64,000 bases of DNA from Aristolochia californica (lineage: Eukaryota; Streptophyta; Magnoliopsida; Piperales; Aristolochiaceae). The DNA lies in contig JARWKL010000008.1 in assembly GCA_029961685.1 (NCBI GenBank), positions 10,883,981-10,947,980 of the forward strand, read 5' to 3'. The notes under the pieces are model-generated. The model had not been told where the DNA came from, ran no database searches, and was given only the letters and a program-made list of their open reading frames with translations. How positions within the stretch are numbered: position 1 is the first letter of the stretch; every line of letters starts with the position of its first letter. Shown piece after piece: positions 26,790 to 38,475 of the stretch. Made by a program: the position numbers and the translations under genes.

Positions 26790-28140
26790 CTGGAATTTTA
26801 TATGAAAGAGATTGAAATCTAAACATTTTTTAAATATGGATATGCATGCTTGAAACATGTTAAAGATGCAAATGACCTATGGATCCAAACCTTGTGAAGA
26901 GAATGACAAATGCTCATTAAATTCTCAAGTGAGCGTGCGATGGGATATTTACCCGACCCAAACAAGCCATTATCTTGTCCATTTAAAAAAAGCTGACCCA
27001 ACAATCATAGATGTGTGTAAAGTGATTTATAAAGCGTAACGGGCTATATTTTCGTAAGAAATGACTTATGGATTGGGAGTCAACACTCAGTTAAAAATCC
27101 TCCGCCTCCCCCTTTTCCCGACCAATCTGAAATCCAATATATAAAAAATAGTAAGAGTTTAAGATCCCTAAAAATTATAGACACTTTTTGGAATTATCTC
27201 TCTCTACATTTGTGCATTTCCATTTATGAGATACACTTTTTTCTTAAATCAAAACTTAAGTTTTAACTTTTCCTTCCTCTCGTTACCAATTTTGATAATA
27301 AGGCAAATAGATCACAACGAAGTGAAAATTTTAGAGTTTATGAATGGAAAAAATTTAAAACAATAACAAATGTAAGTAAAGAAAATTTATTCACACACAC
27401 CACAAATGAACACAAAAGTTTTGTTGTCCAAGTTTGGGAAATTCCACTAGTTCAACCCTAAAAGTTTAAAATTTTATATAAAAGAGATTGAAATCTACAC
27501 ATGTTTTAAATATGGATATGCATGCTTGAAACATGTTAAAGATGCAAATGACCTATGGATCCAAACCTTGTGAAGAGAATGACAAATGCTCATTAAATTC
27601 TCAAGTGAGCGTGCGGTGGGATATTTACCCGACTCAAACAAGCCATTATTTTGTCCATTTAAAAAAAGCTGACCCAACAATCATAGATGTGTGTAAAGTG
27701 ATTTATCATGAGTAACGGGCTATATTTTCTTAAGAAATTACTTGTGGATTGGGTGTCAACACTCAGTTAATAATCCTTCGCCTCCCCCTTTTCCCAACGA
27801 TTGTGAAACCAAATATATAAAAAATAGTAAGAGTTTAAAATTCCTAAAAATTACTGACAGTTTTTGGAATTATCTCTCTCTACATTTGTGCATTTCCATT
27901 TAAGATGTATAATTTTTTTTTAAATCTAAACTTGAGTTTTAACTTTTCCTTCATCTCGTAAACAATATTGATAAAAAGGCAAATAGATCATAATGAAGTG
28001 AAAATTTTAGAGTTTATGTATGGAAAAAATTTAAAACTATAACAAATGTAAGTAAAAAAATTTTATTCACACACACCTCAAATGAACAAAAAAATTTTGT
28101 TGTGCAAGTTTGGGAAATTCCACAAGTTCAAACCTAATAG
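26790..28140 (+). repeat. Near-identical adjacent monomer pair (recent duplication)
   Basis: The copies around landmarks 26874 and 27550 are much more alike than typical neighbours. Shared private marks are GAGATTGAAATCTA, ATCCAAACCTTGTGAAGAG, CATTTAAAAAAAGCTGACCC, GATGTGTGTAAAGTG, TATAAAAAATAGTAAGAGTTT, GTTTTAACTTTTCCTTC and ACACACACC. Differences are few and scattered. The likeness fades after about 28,080. Spacing is 676 bp. Confidence 0.82.
27499..27536. repeat. Conserved dyad just upstream of the landmark (example copy)
   Basis: ACATGTTT at 27499-27506 and its exact complement AAACATGT at 27529-27536 flank a 22-bp spacer containing the self-complementary ATGCAT and GCATGC. The dyad is present, intact or with one or two changes, in most monomers, at about -51 to -14 from GACCT. 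Just before it, most copies carry the perfect 12-bp palindrome AGATTTAAATCT. No function can be read from sequence. Cruciform extrusion or a protein-binding site is possible. Confidence 0.7.
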
Positions 28141-28559
28141 CTTGGAATTTTATAAGAAAGAGATTTAAGTCTACACATATTTTAAATATGGATATGCATG
28201 CTTGAAACATGTCAAGGATGCAAATGACCTATGGATCCAAACCTTTTGAAGAGAATAACAAATGCTCATTCAATTCTAGAGTGAGTGTGCGGTGAAATAT
28301 TTACCCGAGTCAAACAAGACATTATTTTGCCCACTTACAAAAAGTTGACCCAACAATCATAGATGATTGTAAAGTGATTTATCATGCATAACAGGCTATA
28401 TTTTTGTAGGAAATGAATTAGGGATTGGGAGTTAACACTCAGTTAAAAATCCCCCACCTCCCCCTTTTCCCGACGATTGTGAAACTAATTATACAAAAAA
28501 TAGAAAGAGTTTACACTCCCTAAAAATTATAGACACTATTTGGAATTATCTCTCTCTAC

Positions 28560-31160
28560 ATTTTTGCATTTCCATGTTAGATGAATACTGTTTTCTTAAA
28601 TCAAAACTTGAGTTTTCACTTTCGCTTCATCTTGTAAACTTTTTTGATAAAAAGACAAATACATCACAATGAAGTGAAAAATTTAGATTTTTTGCATGGA
28701 AAAAAATTTAAAACAATTACAAATATAAGTAAAGAAAAATTATTCACACACCACAAATGAACACAAGTTTTGTGATCCATGTTTGCGAAATTCCACTACT
28801 TCAACTCTAATAGCTAAGAATTTTATAAGAAAGATATTTAAATCTACACATATTTTAAGTATGGAAGTGCATGCTTGAAACATGTTAAAGATGCAAATGA
28901 CCTATGGATTGAAACCTTTTGAAGATAATAGCAAATGCTCATTAAATTCTCAGGTGAGCGTGTGGTGACATATTTACCGGAGTCAAACAAGCCATTATTT
29001 TGCCCATTTACAAAAAGCTGACCCAACAATCATAGATCTATGAGTTCAAAGTGATTTATCTTGCGTAACGGGCTATACTTTTCCTGACGATTGTTAAACC
29101 CAATATATAAAAACTAGAAAGAGTTTACAATCCCTAAAAATTACAGACACTTTTTGGAATTATCTCTCTCTACATTTATGCATTTCCTTTTTAGATTTAT
29201 ACTTTTTTCTTAAATCAAAACTTGAGTTGTCACTTTCCCTTCATCTCGTAAACAAATTTGATCAAAAGGCAAATAGATCAAAAAGAAGTAAAATTTTTAG
29301 AGTTTATGCATGGAAAAAATTTAAAACAATAACTAGTGTAAGTAAAGAAAATTTATTCACCACCACAAATGAACACAAAAGTTTTATTATCCATGTTTGG
29401 GAAAATCCACTAGTTCAACCCTAACAACATGAAATTTATAAGAAAGAGATTTAAATCTACACATGTGTTAAATATGGATATGCATACTTGAAATATGTTA
29501 AAGATGCAAATGACCTATGGATCAAAACCTTTTGAAGAAAATAAGAAATGCACGTTAAATTCTCAAGTGAGCGTGCGGTGGGAAATTTACCCGAGTCAAA
29601 CAAGCCATTATTTTTCCCTTTTACTTGAAGTTGACCCAACAATCATGAATGATTGTAAAGTGATTTATCATGCATAATGGGCTATATTTTTGTAAGAAAT
29701 GACGTATGGATATGGAGTCAAAACTCAGTTTAAAATCCTCTGCCTCCTCCATTTCCCGACGATTGTGAACCTAATATATAAAAAATAGAAGGAGTTTACA
29801 ATCCCTAAAAATTACAAACACTTTTTGGAATTATCTCTCTTTACATTTAAGCATTTCCATTTTAGCTGTATATTTTTTTCTTAAATCAAAACTTGAGTTT
29901 TCACTTTCCCTTCATCTCGTAAACAATTTTGATAAAAAGGCAAATAGATCACAACGAAATGAAAATTTTAGAGTTGATGCTTGGAAAAAATTTTAAACAA
30001 TATCAAATGTAAGTGAAGAAAATTTATTCACCCTCCATAAATTGTCAGCCAAGTTTGGGAAATTCCACTAGGACAACCCTAATAGCTTGGAATTTTATAA
30101 GAAAGAGATATAAATCTACACAAGTTTTAAATATGGATGTACATGCTTGAAACATGTTAAACATGCAAATGACCTATCGATCGAAACCTTTTGTAGAGAA
30201 AAATAAATGCCATTAAATTCTCAAGTCATCGAGCGGTGGGATATTTACCCGAGTAAAACAAGCCAATCTTACAAAAGCTGACCCAACAATCATAGATGAT
30301 TGTCAAGTGATTTATCATGCGTAAATGGCTATATTTTTGTAAGAAAAGACTTATGGATTGGGAGTCAACACTCAGTTAAAAATCCCATGCCTCCCCCTTT
30401 TCCCGACGATTGCGAAACCTAATATATAAAAACTAGAAGGAGTTTACAATCCCTAAATATTCAAGACAGTTTTTGGAATTATCTCTCACTAGAATTGTGC
30501 ATTTAGATTTGAGATGTATACTTTTTTCTTCAATCAAAACTTGAGTTTTCACTTTCCCTTCATCTCGTAAACAATTTTGATAAAAAAGGCCAATAGATCA
30601 TAACGAAGTAAAAATTTTAGAGTTGATGCATGGAAAAAATTTAAAACATTAACAAATTTAAGTAAATAAAATTTATTCACACACCACAAATGAACACACA
30701 AGTTTTGTTATCCAAGTTTGGGAAATTCCACTAGTTCAGCCCTAATAGCTTTGAATTTTATAAGGAAGAGATTTAAATCTACACGTTTTAAATACAGATA
30801 TACATGCTTGAAACATGTTAAAGAAACAAATAACCTATGGATCCCATCCTTTTGAAGAGAATAACAAATGCTCATTAAATTCACAAGTGAGCGTGCAGTG
30901 GCATATTTACCTGAGCCATTATTTTGCCCATTTAGGAAAAGCTGACCCAACAATCATAGATCTATGATTTTAAAGTAATTTATCATGTGTAACGGGGTAT
31001 ATTTTTGTAAGAAATAACTTACGGATTGGGAGTCAACACTAGCTAAAAATCCGCTGCCTCCCCCTTTTCCCAACGATAGCGAAACCCAATATATAAAAAA
31101 CTGGAAAGAGTTTACGATCCCTAAAAATTACTGACAGTTTATTGAATTACCTCTCTCTAC
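28560..31160 (+). repeat. Alpha-beta-gamma-delta four-monomer order, copy 1
   Basis: Types are named by sequence around the landmark; limits are approximate. Alpha (28899) has GGAAGTGCATG. Beta (29512) has GCATACTTGAAA before it and AATCATGAATGATTG after it. Gamma (30171) has CCTCCATAAAT before it, TCAAGTCATCGAG and GATTGTCAAGTG after it. Delta (30832) has GCAGTGGCATATTTACC. The same order is found at 43.6-46.3 kb, so this is a second HOR type, restricted to the central subfamily. Confidence 0.62.
29076..29084 (+). other. Deletion scar of about 61 bp
   Basis: GGGCTATACTTTT joins directly to CCTGACGATTG. Missing is the stretch from TTTGTAAGAAATGAC through the C-rich tract. The interval 28899-29512 is 613 bp. 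TTTT is present at both parental ends, consistent with loss at microhomology. Confidence 0.85.
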
Positions 31161-31692
31161 ATTTATGCGTTTCAATTTTAGATTCATAGATTTTTCTTAA
31201 ATCAAAACTTGAGCTTTAACTTTCCTTTCATCTCGTAAAATTTTTTTACATAAAAGCAAATAGATCTCAACGAAGTGAAAATTTTAGAGTTTATGCATGG
31301 AAAAAATTTGAAACAATAACAAATGGAAGTAAAGAAAATTTATTCACACACCACAAATGAACACAAAAGTTTTGTTATCCAAGTTTGGGAAATTTTACTA
31401 GTTCAACCCTAATAGCTTGGAATTTTATAAGAAAGAGATTTAAATCTACACATGTTTTAATTATGGATATGCATGCTTGAAACATGTTAAACATGCAAAT
31501 GCCCTATGGATTGAAACCTTTTGAAGAGAATAACAAATGCTCATTAAATTCACCAGTGAGCGTGCGGTGGGAAATTTACTCGAGTCAAACAAGCCATTAT
31601 TTTACCCATTTAAAAAACGCTGACCCATCTATGTTTGTAAAGTGATTTATCATGCGTAATGGGCAATATTTTTGAATGAAATAACTTATGAA

Positions 31693-34600
31693 TTGGGAGT
31701 CAACACTCAGTTAAAAATCCCCGCCTCCCCTTTCCCCGACGATTGCGAAACGTAATATAAAAACAAGAAAGATTTTACAATCCTTAAAAATTACAAACAA
31801 TTTTGGAAATATCTCTCGCTACATTTATGCCTTTCCATTTTAGATGTACACTTTTTTCTAAAATAAAAACTTGGGTTTTTCCTTTCCCTTCATCTCGTAC
31901 ACGATTTTGATAAAATGGCAAATAGATCACAATGAAGTGAAAATTTTAGAGTTGATCCATGGAAAACATTTAAAAAAATAAAAATGTAAGTAAAAAAAAG
32001 TTATTCACACACCAAAATTGAACTCAAAACTTTTGTTATCCATGTTTAGGAAATTCCACTGGTTCAACCCTAATAGCTTGGAATTTTATAAGAAAGAGAT
32101 TTAATTCTACACATATTTTAAATATGGAAGTGCATGATTGAAACAAGTTAAAGATGCAAATGCCCTATGGACTAACACCTTTTGAAGAGAACAACAAATG
32201 CTCATTAAATTCTCAAGTGAGAGTGTGGTGGGATATTTACCGAAGTCAAACAAGCCATTATTTTTCCCATTTATAAAAAGCTGACCAAACAATCATAAAT
32301 ATATGATTGTAAAGATATTTATCATGCGTAATGGCCTATATTTTTGTTAGAAATGACGTATGGATTGGGAGTCAACACTCGGTTCAAATATCCCGCCTCC
32401 CCATTTTCCCGACGATAGCAAAACCCAATAAATAAAAACAAGAAAGAGTTTACAATCCCTAAAAATTATAGACACTTTTTTGAATTATCTCTCTCTACAT
32501 TTATGGATTTCCATTTTACATGTATACTTTTTTCTTAAATCAAAACTTCAGTTTTCACTTTCACTTCATCTTGTAAACAATTGTGATAAATAGGCAAATA
32601 GATCCCAACGAAGTGAAAATTTTAGAGTTTATGAATAGAAAAAATTTAAAAAAGTAACAAAAGTAAGTAAAGAAAATTTATTCATTCACCACAAATGAAC
32701 TCAAAAGTTTTGTTATCCAAGTTTGGGAAATTCCACTAGCTCAGCCCAAACAACTTGAAATTCTACAAGAAAGAGATTTAAATCTACACTTGTTTTAAAT
32801 ATGGATATGCATGCTTCAAAATTTGTTAAAGATGCAAATGACCAATGGATCGAAACTTTTTGAAGAGAATAACAAATGGTCATTAAATTCTCAAGTGAGT
32901 GTGCAATGGGATATTTACCCGAGTCAAACAAGCCATTATTTTGCCCATTTACAAAATAGCTGACTCAACAATCATAAATCTATGATGGTAAAGTGATTTA
33001 TCATGCATAACGCGTATATTTTTTTAAGAAATGACTTATGGAATGGGAGTCAACACTCAGTCAAAAATCCCTAGCCTCCCCTTTTTCCCGACGACTGCAA
33101 AACCCAATATATAAAAACTAGAAGAGTTTACAATCCCTAAAAATTATAGACACTTTTTGGAAGAATTTTTCTCTACATTTATACGTTTCCATTTTAGATG
33201 TATACTTTTTTCTTAAATCAAAACTTGAGTTTTCACTTTCCCTTCATCTCATAAATAATTTTGATGAAAAAGGCAAATAGATCACAATGAAGTGAAAATT
33301 TTAGATTTGATGAATGGAAAAAATTTAAAACAATAACAAATGTACGTAAAAAAAAATTATTCACATACCACAAATGAACACAAAAATTTTATTATCCAAG
33401 TTTGGGAAATTCCACTAGTAGAACCCTAATAGCTTGGAATTTTATAAAAAAAGATTTAAATATACATATGTTTAAAATATGGATATCCATGCCTGAAACA
33501 TGTTAATGATGCAAAAGACCTATGGATCGAAACCTTTTTGATGAGAATAACAAATGCTCATTAAATTCTCATGTGTGCTGTTGTTGGGATATTTACCTGA
33601 GTCAAACAAACAATTACTTTGTCCATTTAGAAAAAGTTGACCCAACAATCAAAGATGATTGTAAAGTGATTTATCATGTGAAACGGCCTATATTTTTGTA
33701 GGAAATGACTTATGGATTGAGAGTAACCGATTAGTTAAAAATCCCATGCCAGTGACTTTTCCTAACGATTGTGAAACCCAATATATAAAAACTAGAAGGA
33801 GTTTAAAATACTTAAAAATTACAAACACTTTTTGGAATTATATCTCTCTACATTTGTGCATTTCCATTTTAGATGTGTACTTTTTTCTTAAATCAAAACT
33901 TGATTTTTCTTTTTTCCTTCATCTCGTAAACAATTTTGATAAAAAGGCAAATAGATCACAACGAAGTGAAAATTTTAGAGTTGATTTATAGAAAAATTTT
34001 AAAAGAATTACAAATGTAAGTAAAGAAAATTTATTCACACACCACAAATGAACACAAAAGTTTTGTTATCAAAGTTTGGAAAATTCCACTAGTTCAACCC
34101 TAATTGCTTGGAATTTTATATGAAAGACATTTAAATCTAAACATGTTTTAAATATGGATATACATGCTTCAAAACATGTTAACGATACAAATTACCTATG
34201 GATCCAAACCTTTTGAAGAGAATAACAAATGCTCATTAAATTCTCAAGTGAGGGTGTGGTGGGATATTTATCCTAGTCAAACATGCCATTATCTTGCCCA
34301 TTAACAATAAGCTGACCGAACAATCATAGATGATTGTAAAGTGATTTATCATGCGTTACGGGCTATATTTATATAGGAAATTATTTATGGATTGGGAGTC
34401 AACATTTAGTTAAAAATCCCATGCGTCCCTTTTTTCCCGACAATTACAAAACCCAATATATAAAAACAAGACGGAGTTTACAAACCCAAAAAATTACAGA
34501 CTTTTTTTGAAATTATCTTTTACTAGATCTGTGCATTTCGATTTTAGATATATACTTTTTTCATAAATCAAAACTTGAGTTTTCACTTTCCCTTCATCTC

Positions 34601-34749
34601 GTAAAAAAATTTGATAAAAAGGAAAATAGATCACAATGAAGTGAAAATTTTAGAGTTGATGCATGGAAACAATTTAAAACAATAACAAACGTAAGTAAAG
34701 AAACTTTATTCACACACCACAAATGAACACAAAATTTTATTATCCCAGT
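31693..34749 (+). repeat. Tandem segmental duplication, copy 1 (about 3.06 kb)
   Basis: This segment runs from TTGGGAGTCAACACTCAG at 31693 to CCCAGTT at 34750. It recurs immediately as copy 2. Paired marks include CTCTCGCTA, GTTGATCCATGG, AAAACTTTTGTTATCC and CCACTGGTTC (31.8-32.05 kb and 34.88-35.13 kb), the GGAAGTGCATG with AAACAAGTTAAAG units (32162 and 35226), the ATCTATGATGGTA units (32840 and 35903) and the GGATATCCATGC units (33517 and 36580). The three landmark offsets are 3064, 3063 and 3063 bp. The length is about 4.5 monomers, so it is not an in-register exchange. Confidence 0.74.
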
Positions 34750-37700
34750 TTGGGAGTAAACACTTAGTTAAAAATCCCCCGCCTCCCCCTTTCCCCGACG
34801 ATTGCGAAACCCAATATATAAAAACGAGAAAGAGTTTACAATCCCTTAAAATTACAAACCCTTTTTGGAATTATCTCTCGCTAGATTTATGCATTTCCAT
34901 TTCAGATCTACACTTTTTTCTTAAATAAAAACTTGAGTTTTCCCTTTCCCTTCATATCATACACAATTTTGATAGAAAAAAATTAATAGATCACAACGAA
35001 GTGAAAATTTTAGAGTTGATCCATGGTAAAATTTAAAACAATAACAAATTTAAGTAAAGAAAAATTATTCACACACCACAAATGAACACAAAACTTTTGT
35101 TATCCAAGTTTGAGAAATTCCACTGGTTCAACCCTAATAGCTTTGAATTTTATAAGCAAGAGATTTAAATCTACACCTGTTTTCAATATGGAAGTGCATG
35201 CTTGAAACAAGTTAAAGATGCAAATGACCTATGGATTGACACCTTTAGAAGAGAATAACATATGCACTTTAAATTCTTAAGTGAGACTGTGGTGGGATAT
35301 TTAACCGAGTCAAACATGCAATTATTTTGCCCATTTACAAAAAGCTGACCCAACAATCATAGATCTATGATTGTAAAGCTATTTATCAAGCATAACGAGC
35401 TATATTTTTGAAAGAAATGACTTATGGATTGGGATTTAACACTCAGTTAAAAATATCCCGCATCTTCCTTTTCCCGACGATTGCAAAACCCAATATTTAA
35501 AAACAAGAAAGAGGTTACAATCTCTAAAACTTACAGACAATTTTAGGAATTATCTCTCTCTACATTTATGCATTTCAATTTTACGTATATACTTTTTTCT
35601 CAAATCAAAACTTGAGTTTTCACTTTCCCTTTGTCTCGTAAACAATTTTGATAAAAAGCCAAATAGATCACAACGAAGTGAATTTTTAGAGTTTATGCAT
35701 GGAAAAAATTTAAAACATTAACAAATGTAAGTAAAGAAAATTTATTCACACGCTACAAATGAACACAAAAGTTATTTTATCAAAGTTTGGGAAATTCCAC
35801 TAGTTCCACCCTAATAGCTTGGAATTTTATAAGAAAGATATTATAATCTACACATGTTTTAAATATGGATATGCATGCTTGAAATATGCTAAAGATGCAA
35901 ATGACCTATGGATCAAAACCTTTTGAAGAGAATAACAAATGATCATTAAATTCTCAAGTGAGCGTGCAGTGGGATATTTACCCGAGTTAAACAAGCCATT
36001 ATTTTGCCCATTTAAAAAAAAGTTGACCCAACAGTCATAGATCTATGATGGTAGACTGATTTATCATGCGTAACGGGGTATATTTTTTTAAGAAATGACT
36101 TATGGATTGGGAGTCAACACTGTTAAAAATTCCCTGCCTCCCCCTTTTCCCGATGATTGCAAAACCCAATATATAAAAACTAGAAATATTTTACAATCCC
36201 TAAAAATTATAGACATTTTTTGGAATTACCTTTCTCTACATTTATGCATTTCCATTTTAGATGTATACTTTTTTCTTAAACCAAAACTTGAGTTTTCACT
36301 TTCCCTTCATCTCGTAAAGAATTTTGATAAAAAGGCAAATAGATCACAACAAAGTGAAAATTTTAGAATTGAAGCATGGGAAAAATTTTAAAAAATAACA
36401 AAAGTAAGTAAAGTATTTTTATTCACATACCACAAATGAACACAAAAGTTTTATTATCCAAGTTTGGGGAATTCCTCTAGTTCAACCCTGATAGCTTGGA
36501 ATTTTATAAGAAAGTGATTTAAATCTACACATGTTTTAAATATGGATATCCATGCTTGAAACATGTTAAAGATGCAAAATACCTATGGATCAAAGCCTTT
36601 TTATGCGAATAAAAATTGCTCATTAAATTCTCAAGTGAGCGTGCGGTGGGATATTTACTTGAGTCAAACAAACCATTATTTTGCACATTTACAAAAATTT
36701 GACCCAACAATCATTGACGATTGTCAAGTGATTTATCATGCGTAATGGGCTATATTTTTTTAAGAAAAGACTTTTGGAATGGGATTTACCAGTCAGTTAA
36801 AAAGCCCCCGCCTCCCCCTTTACTGACGATTGTGAAACCCAATATATAAAAACTAGGAGGAGTTTACAATCCTTAAAAATTCCAGACACTTTTTGGAATT
36901 ATCTCTCTCTACATTTGTGCATTTAGATTTAAGATGTATACTTTTTTTCTTAAATCAAAACTTGAATTTTCACTTTCCCTTCATCTCGTAAACAATTTTG
37001 ATAAAAAGGAAAATAGATCACAACGAAGTGAAAATTTTAGAGTTGATGCATGGAAAAAATTTAAAACAATAAAAAATGTAAGTAAATAAAATTTATTCAC
37101 ACACCACAAATGAACACAAAAGTTTTATTATCCAAGTTTGGGAAATTCCACTAGTTAATGCCTAATAGCTTGGAATTTTATAGGAAAGAGATTTAAATCT
37201 ACACATGTTTTAAATATGGATATACATGCTTGAAACATGTTAAAGGTACAAATGACCTATGGATCCAAACGTTTTGAAGAGAATAACAAATGATCATTAA
37301 ATTCTCGAGTTATCGTGCAGTGGCATATTTACCCAAGTCAAACATGCAATTATTTTGTCCATTTACGAAAAGCTGACCCAACTATGATAGATGATTTTAA
37401 AGTGATTTATCAAGTGTAACGGGCTATCTTTTTGTAAGAAATGACTTATGGATATGGAGACATCACTCAGCTAAAAATCCCTCGCCTCCCCCTTTTCCTG
37501 ATGAATGCGAAACCCAATATATAAAAACTAGAAACAGTTTACAATCCCCAACAATTACTGACACTTTTTGGAATTATCTCTCTCTACATTTGTGCATTTC
37601 CATTTTAGAAGTATACTTTTTCCTTAAATCAAAACTTGATTTTTCACTTTCCCTTCAACACGTAAACAATTTTGATAAAAAGGCAAATAGATCACAACGA

Positions 37701-38475
37701 AGTGAAAATTTTAGAGTTTTTGCAAGGAAAAAATTTAAAACAATAACAAATGTAAGTAAAGAAAATTTATTCACACACCAAAAATGAACACAAAAGTTTT
37801 GTTATCAAAGTTTGGGAATTTCCACTAGTTCAACCCTAATAGCTTGAAATTTTTTAAGAAAGAGATTTAAATCTACACAAGTTTTAAATATGGATATACA
37901 TGCTTGAAACATGTTAACGATAGAAATTACCTATGGATCCAAACCTTTTGAAGAGAATAACAAATGCTCATTAAATTCTCAAGTGAGCGTGTGGTGGGTC
38001 ATCTACCTGAGTCAAACATGCCATTAGTTTGCCATTTACAAAAAGCAGACTCAACAATCATAGATGATTGTAACGTGAATTATCATGCGTAACGGGCTAT
38101 ATTTTTCCAAGAAATGACTTGTGGATTGGGAGTCAACACTCAGTTAAAAATCCCCCACGTCCCTTTTTTCCCGTTGATTGTGAAACCCAATATATAAAAA
38201 CAAGAAGAAGTTTACAATCCCAAAAAATTACAGACACTTTTTGCTATTATCTCTCTCGACATTTTAGATATATACTATTTTCATAAATCAAAACTTGAGT
38301 TTTCACTTTCCCTTCATCTCATTAACAATTTTGATAAAAAGGCAAATAGGTCACAATAAAGTGAAAATTTTAGAGTTGATGCATGGAAACAATTTAAAAC
38401 ATTAACAAATGTAAGTAAATAAAATTTATTCACACTCCAGAAATGAACACAATAGTTTTATTATCCCAGTTTGGA
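34750..38475 (+). repeat. Tandem segmental duplication, copy 2, with one extra monomer
   Basis: The junction TTGGGAG at 34750-34756 fits both parents: CCAAGTTTGGGAAATTCC on the left and GGATTGGGAGTCAAC on the right. Copy 2 follows copy 1 through 36580. It then has an extra monomer with landmark 37254 (CCAAACGTTTTGAAG, GCAGTGGCATATTT), and resumes with the 37928 unit, which matches 34193 by TGTTAACGATA-AAATTACC and TCAAACATGCCATTA. The unit after it matches by CGTCCCTTTTTTCCCG, TTTTTCATAAATCAAAAC and GCATGGAAACAATTTAAAAC. At 38,461-38,475 ATTATCCCAGTTTGG continues into a normal AATTCC, so the right edge is intact, as expected for a tandem duplication. Confidence 0.72.
35354..35373. repeat. Perfect 20-bp palindrome CAATCATAGATCTATGATTG
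   Basis: The sequence equals its own reverse complement. The same perfect element is at 40063-40082, 44066-44085 and 50077-50096, and an 18-bp version is at 26325-26342. Near-perfect forms occur near 3330, 20285, 32300, 47425 and 51430. Most other monomers read CAATCATAGATGATTG, which keeps both outer arms but lacks the central extra bases, or CAATCATAGATGCGTG, which has lost the right arm. Confidence 0.85.

Larger units (their letters stand above)
26196..35225 (+). repeat. Central GAACAC subfamily, first part
   Basis: Landmarks are at 26874, 27550, 28226, 28899, 29512, 30171, 30832, 31501, 32162, 32840, 33517, 34193 and 35226; several read GCCCT, AACCT or TACCT. Lengths are 678, 676, 676, 673, 613, 659, 661, 669, 661, 678, 677, 676 and 1,033 bp. 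Copies read GAACAC or GAACTC in the box that elsewhere reads GAGCAC. The 659-bp unit has lost about 14 bp at 30030-30045, where CCATAAATTG joins to TCAGCCAAG. Confidence 0.92.

Noticed and set aside
26857..27039. A recurrent 60-codon frame ending at CATGCGTAA, found in dozens of copies, as a conserved small protein
   Set aside because: Its recurrence is explained by the repeat itself. Several copies have frame-breaking indels or stops in it (for example near 41398 and 58140), and it has no known homologue I recognise.
34741..34760. Simple 315-bp deletion at the 34,750 junction
   Set aside because: Sequence on its right matches 31,693 onward and the intact left partner is at about 38,470, which fits a 3.06-kb tandem duplication better.
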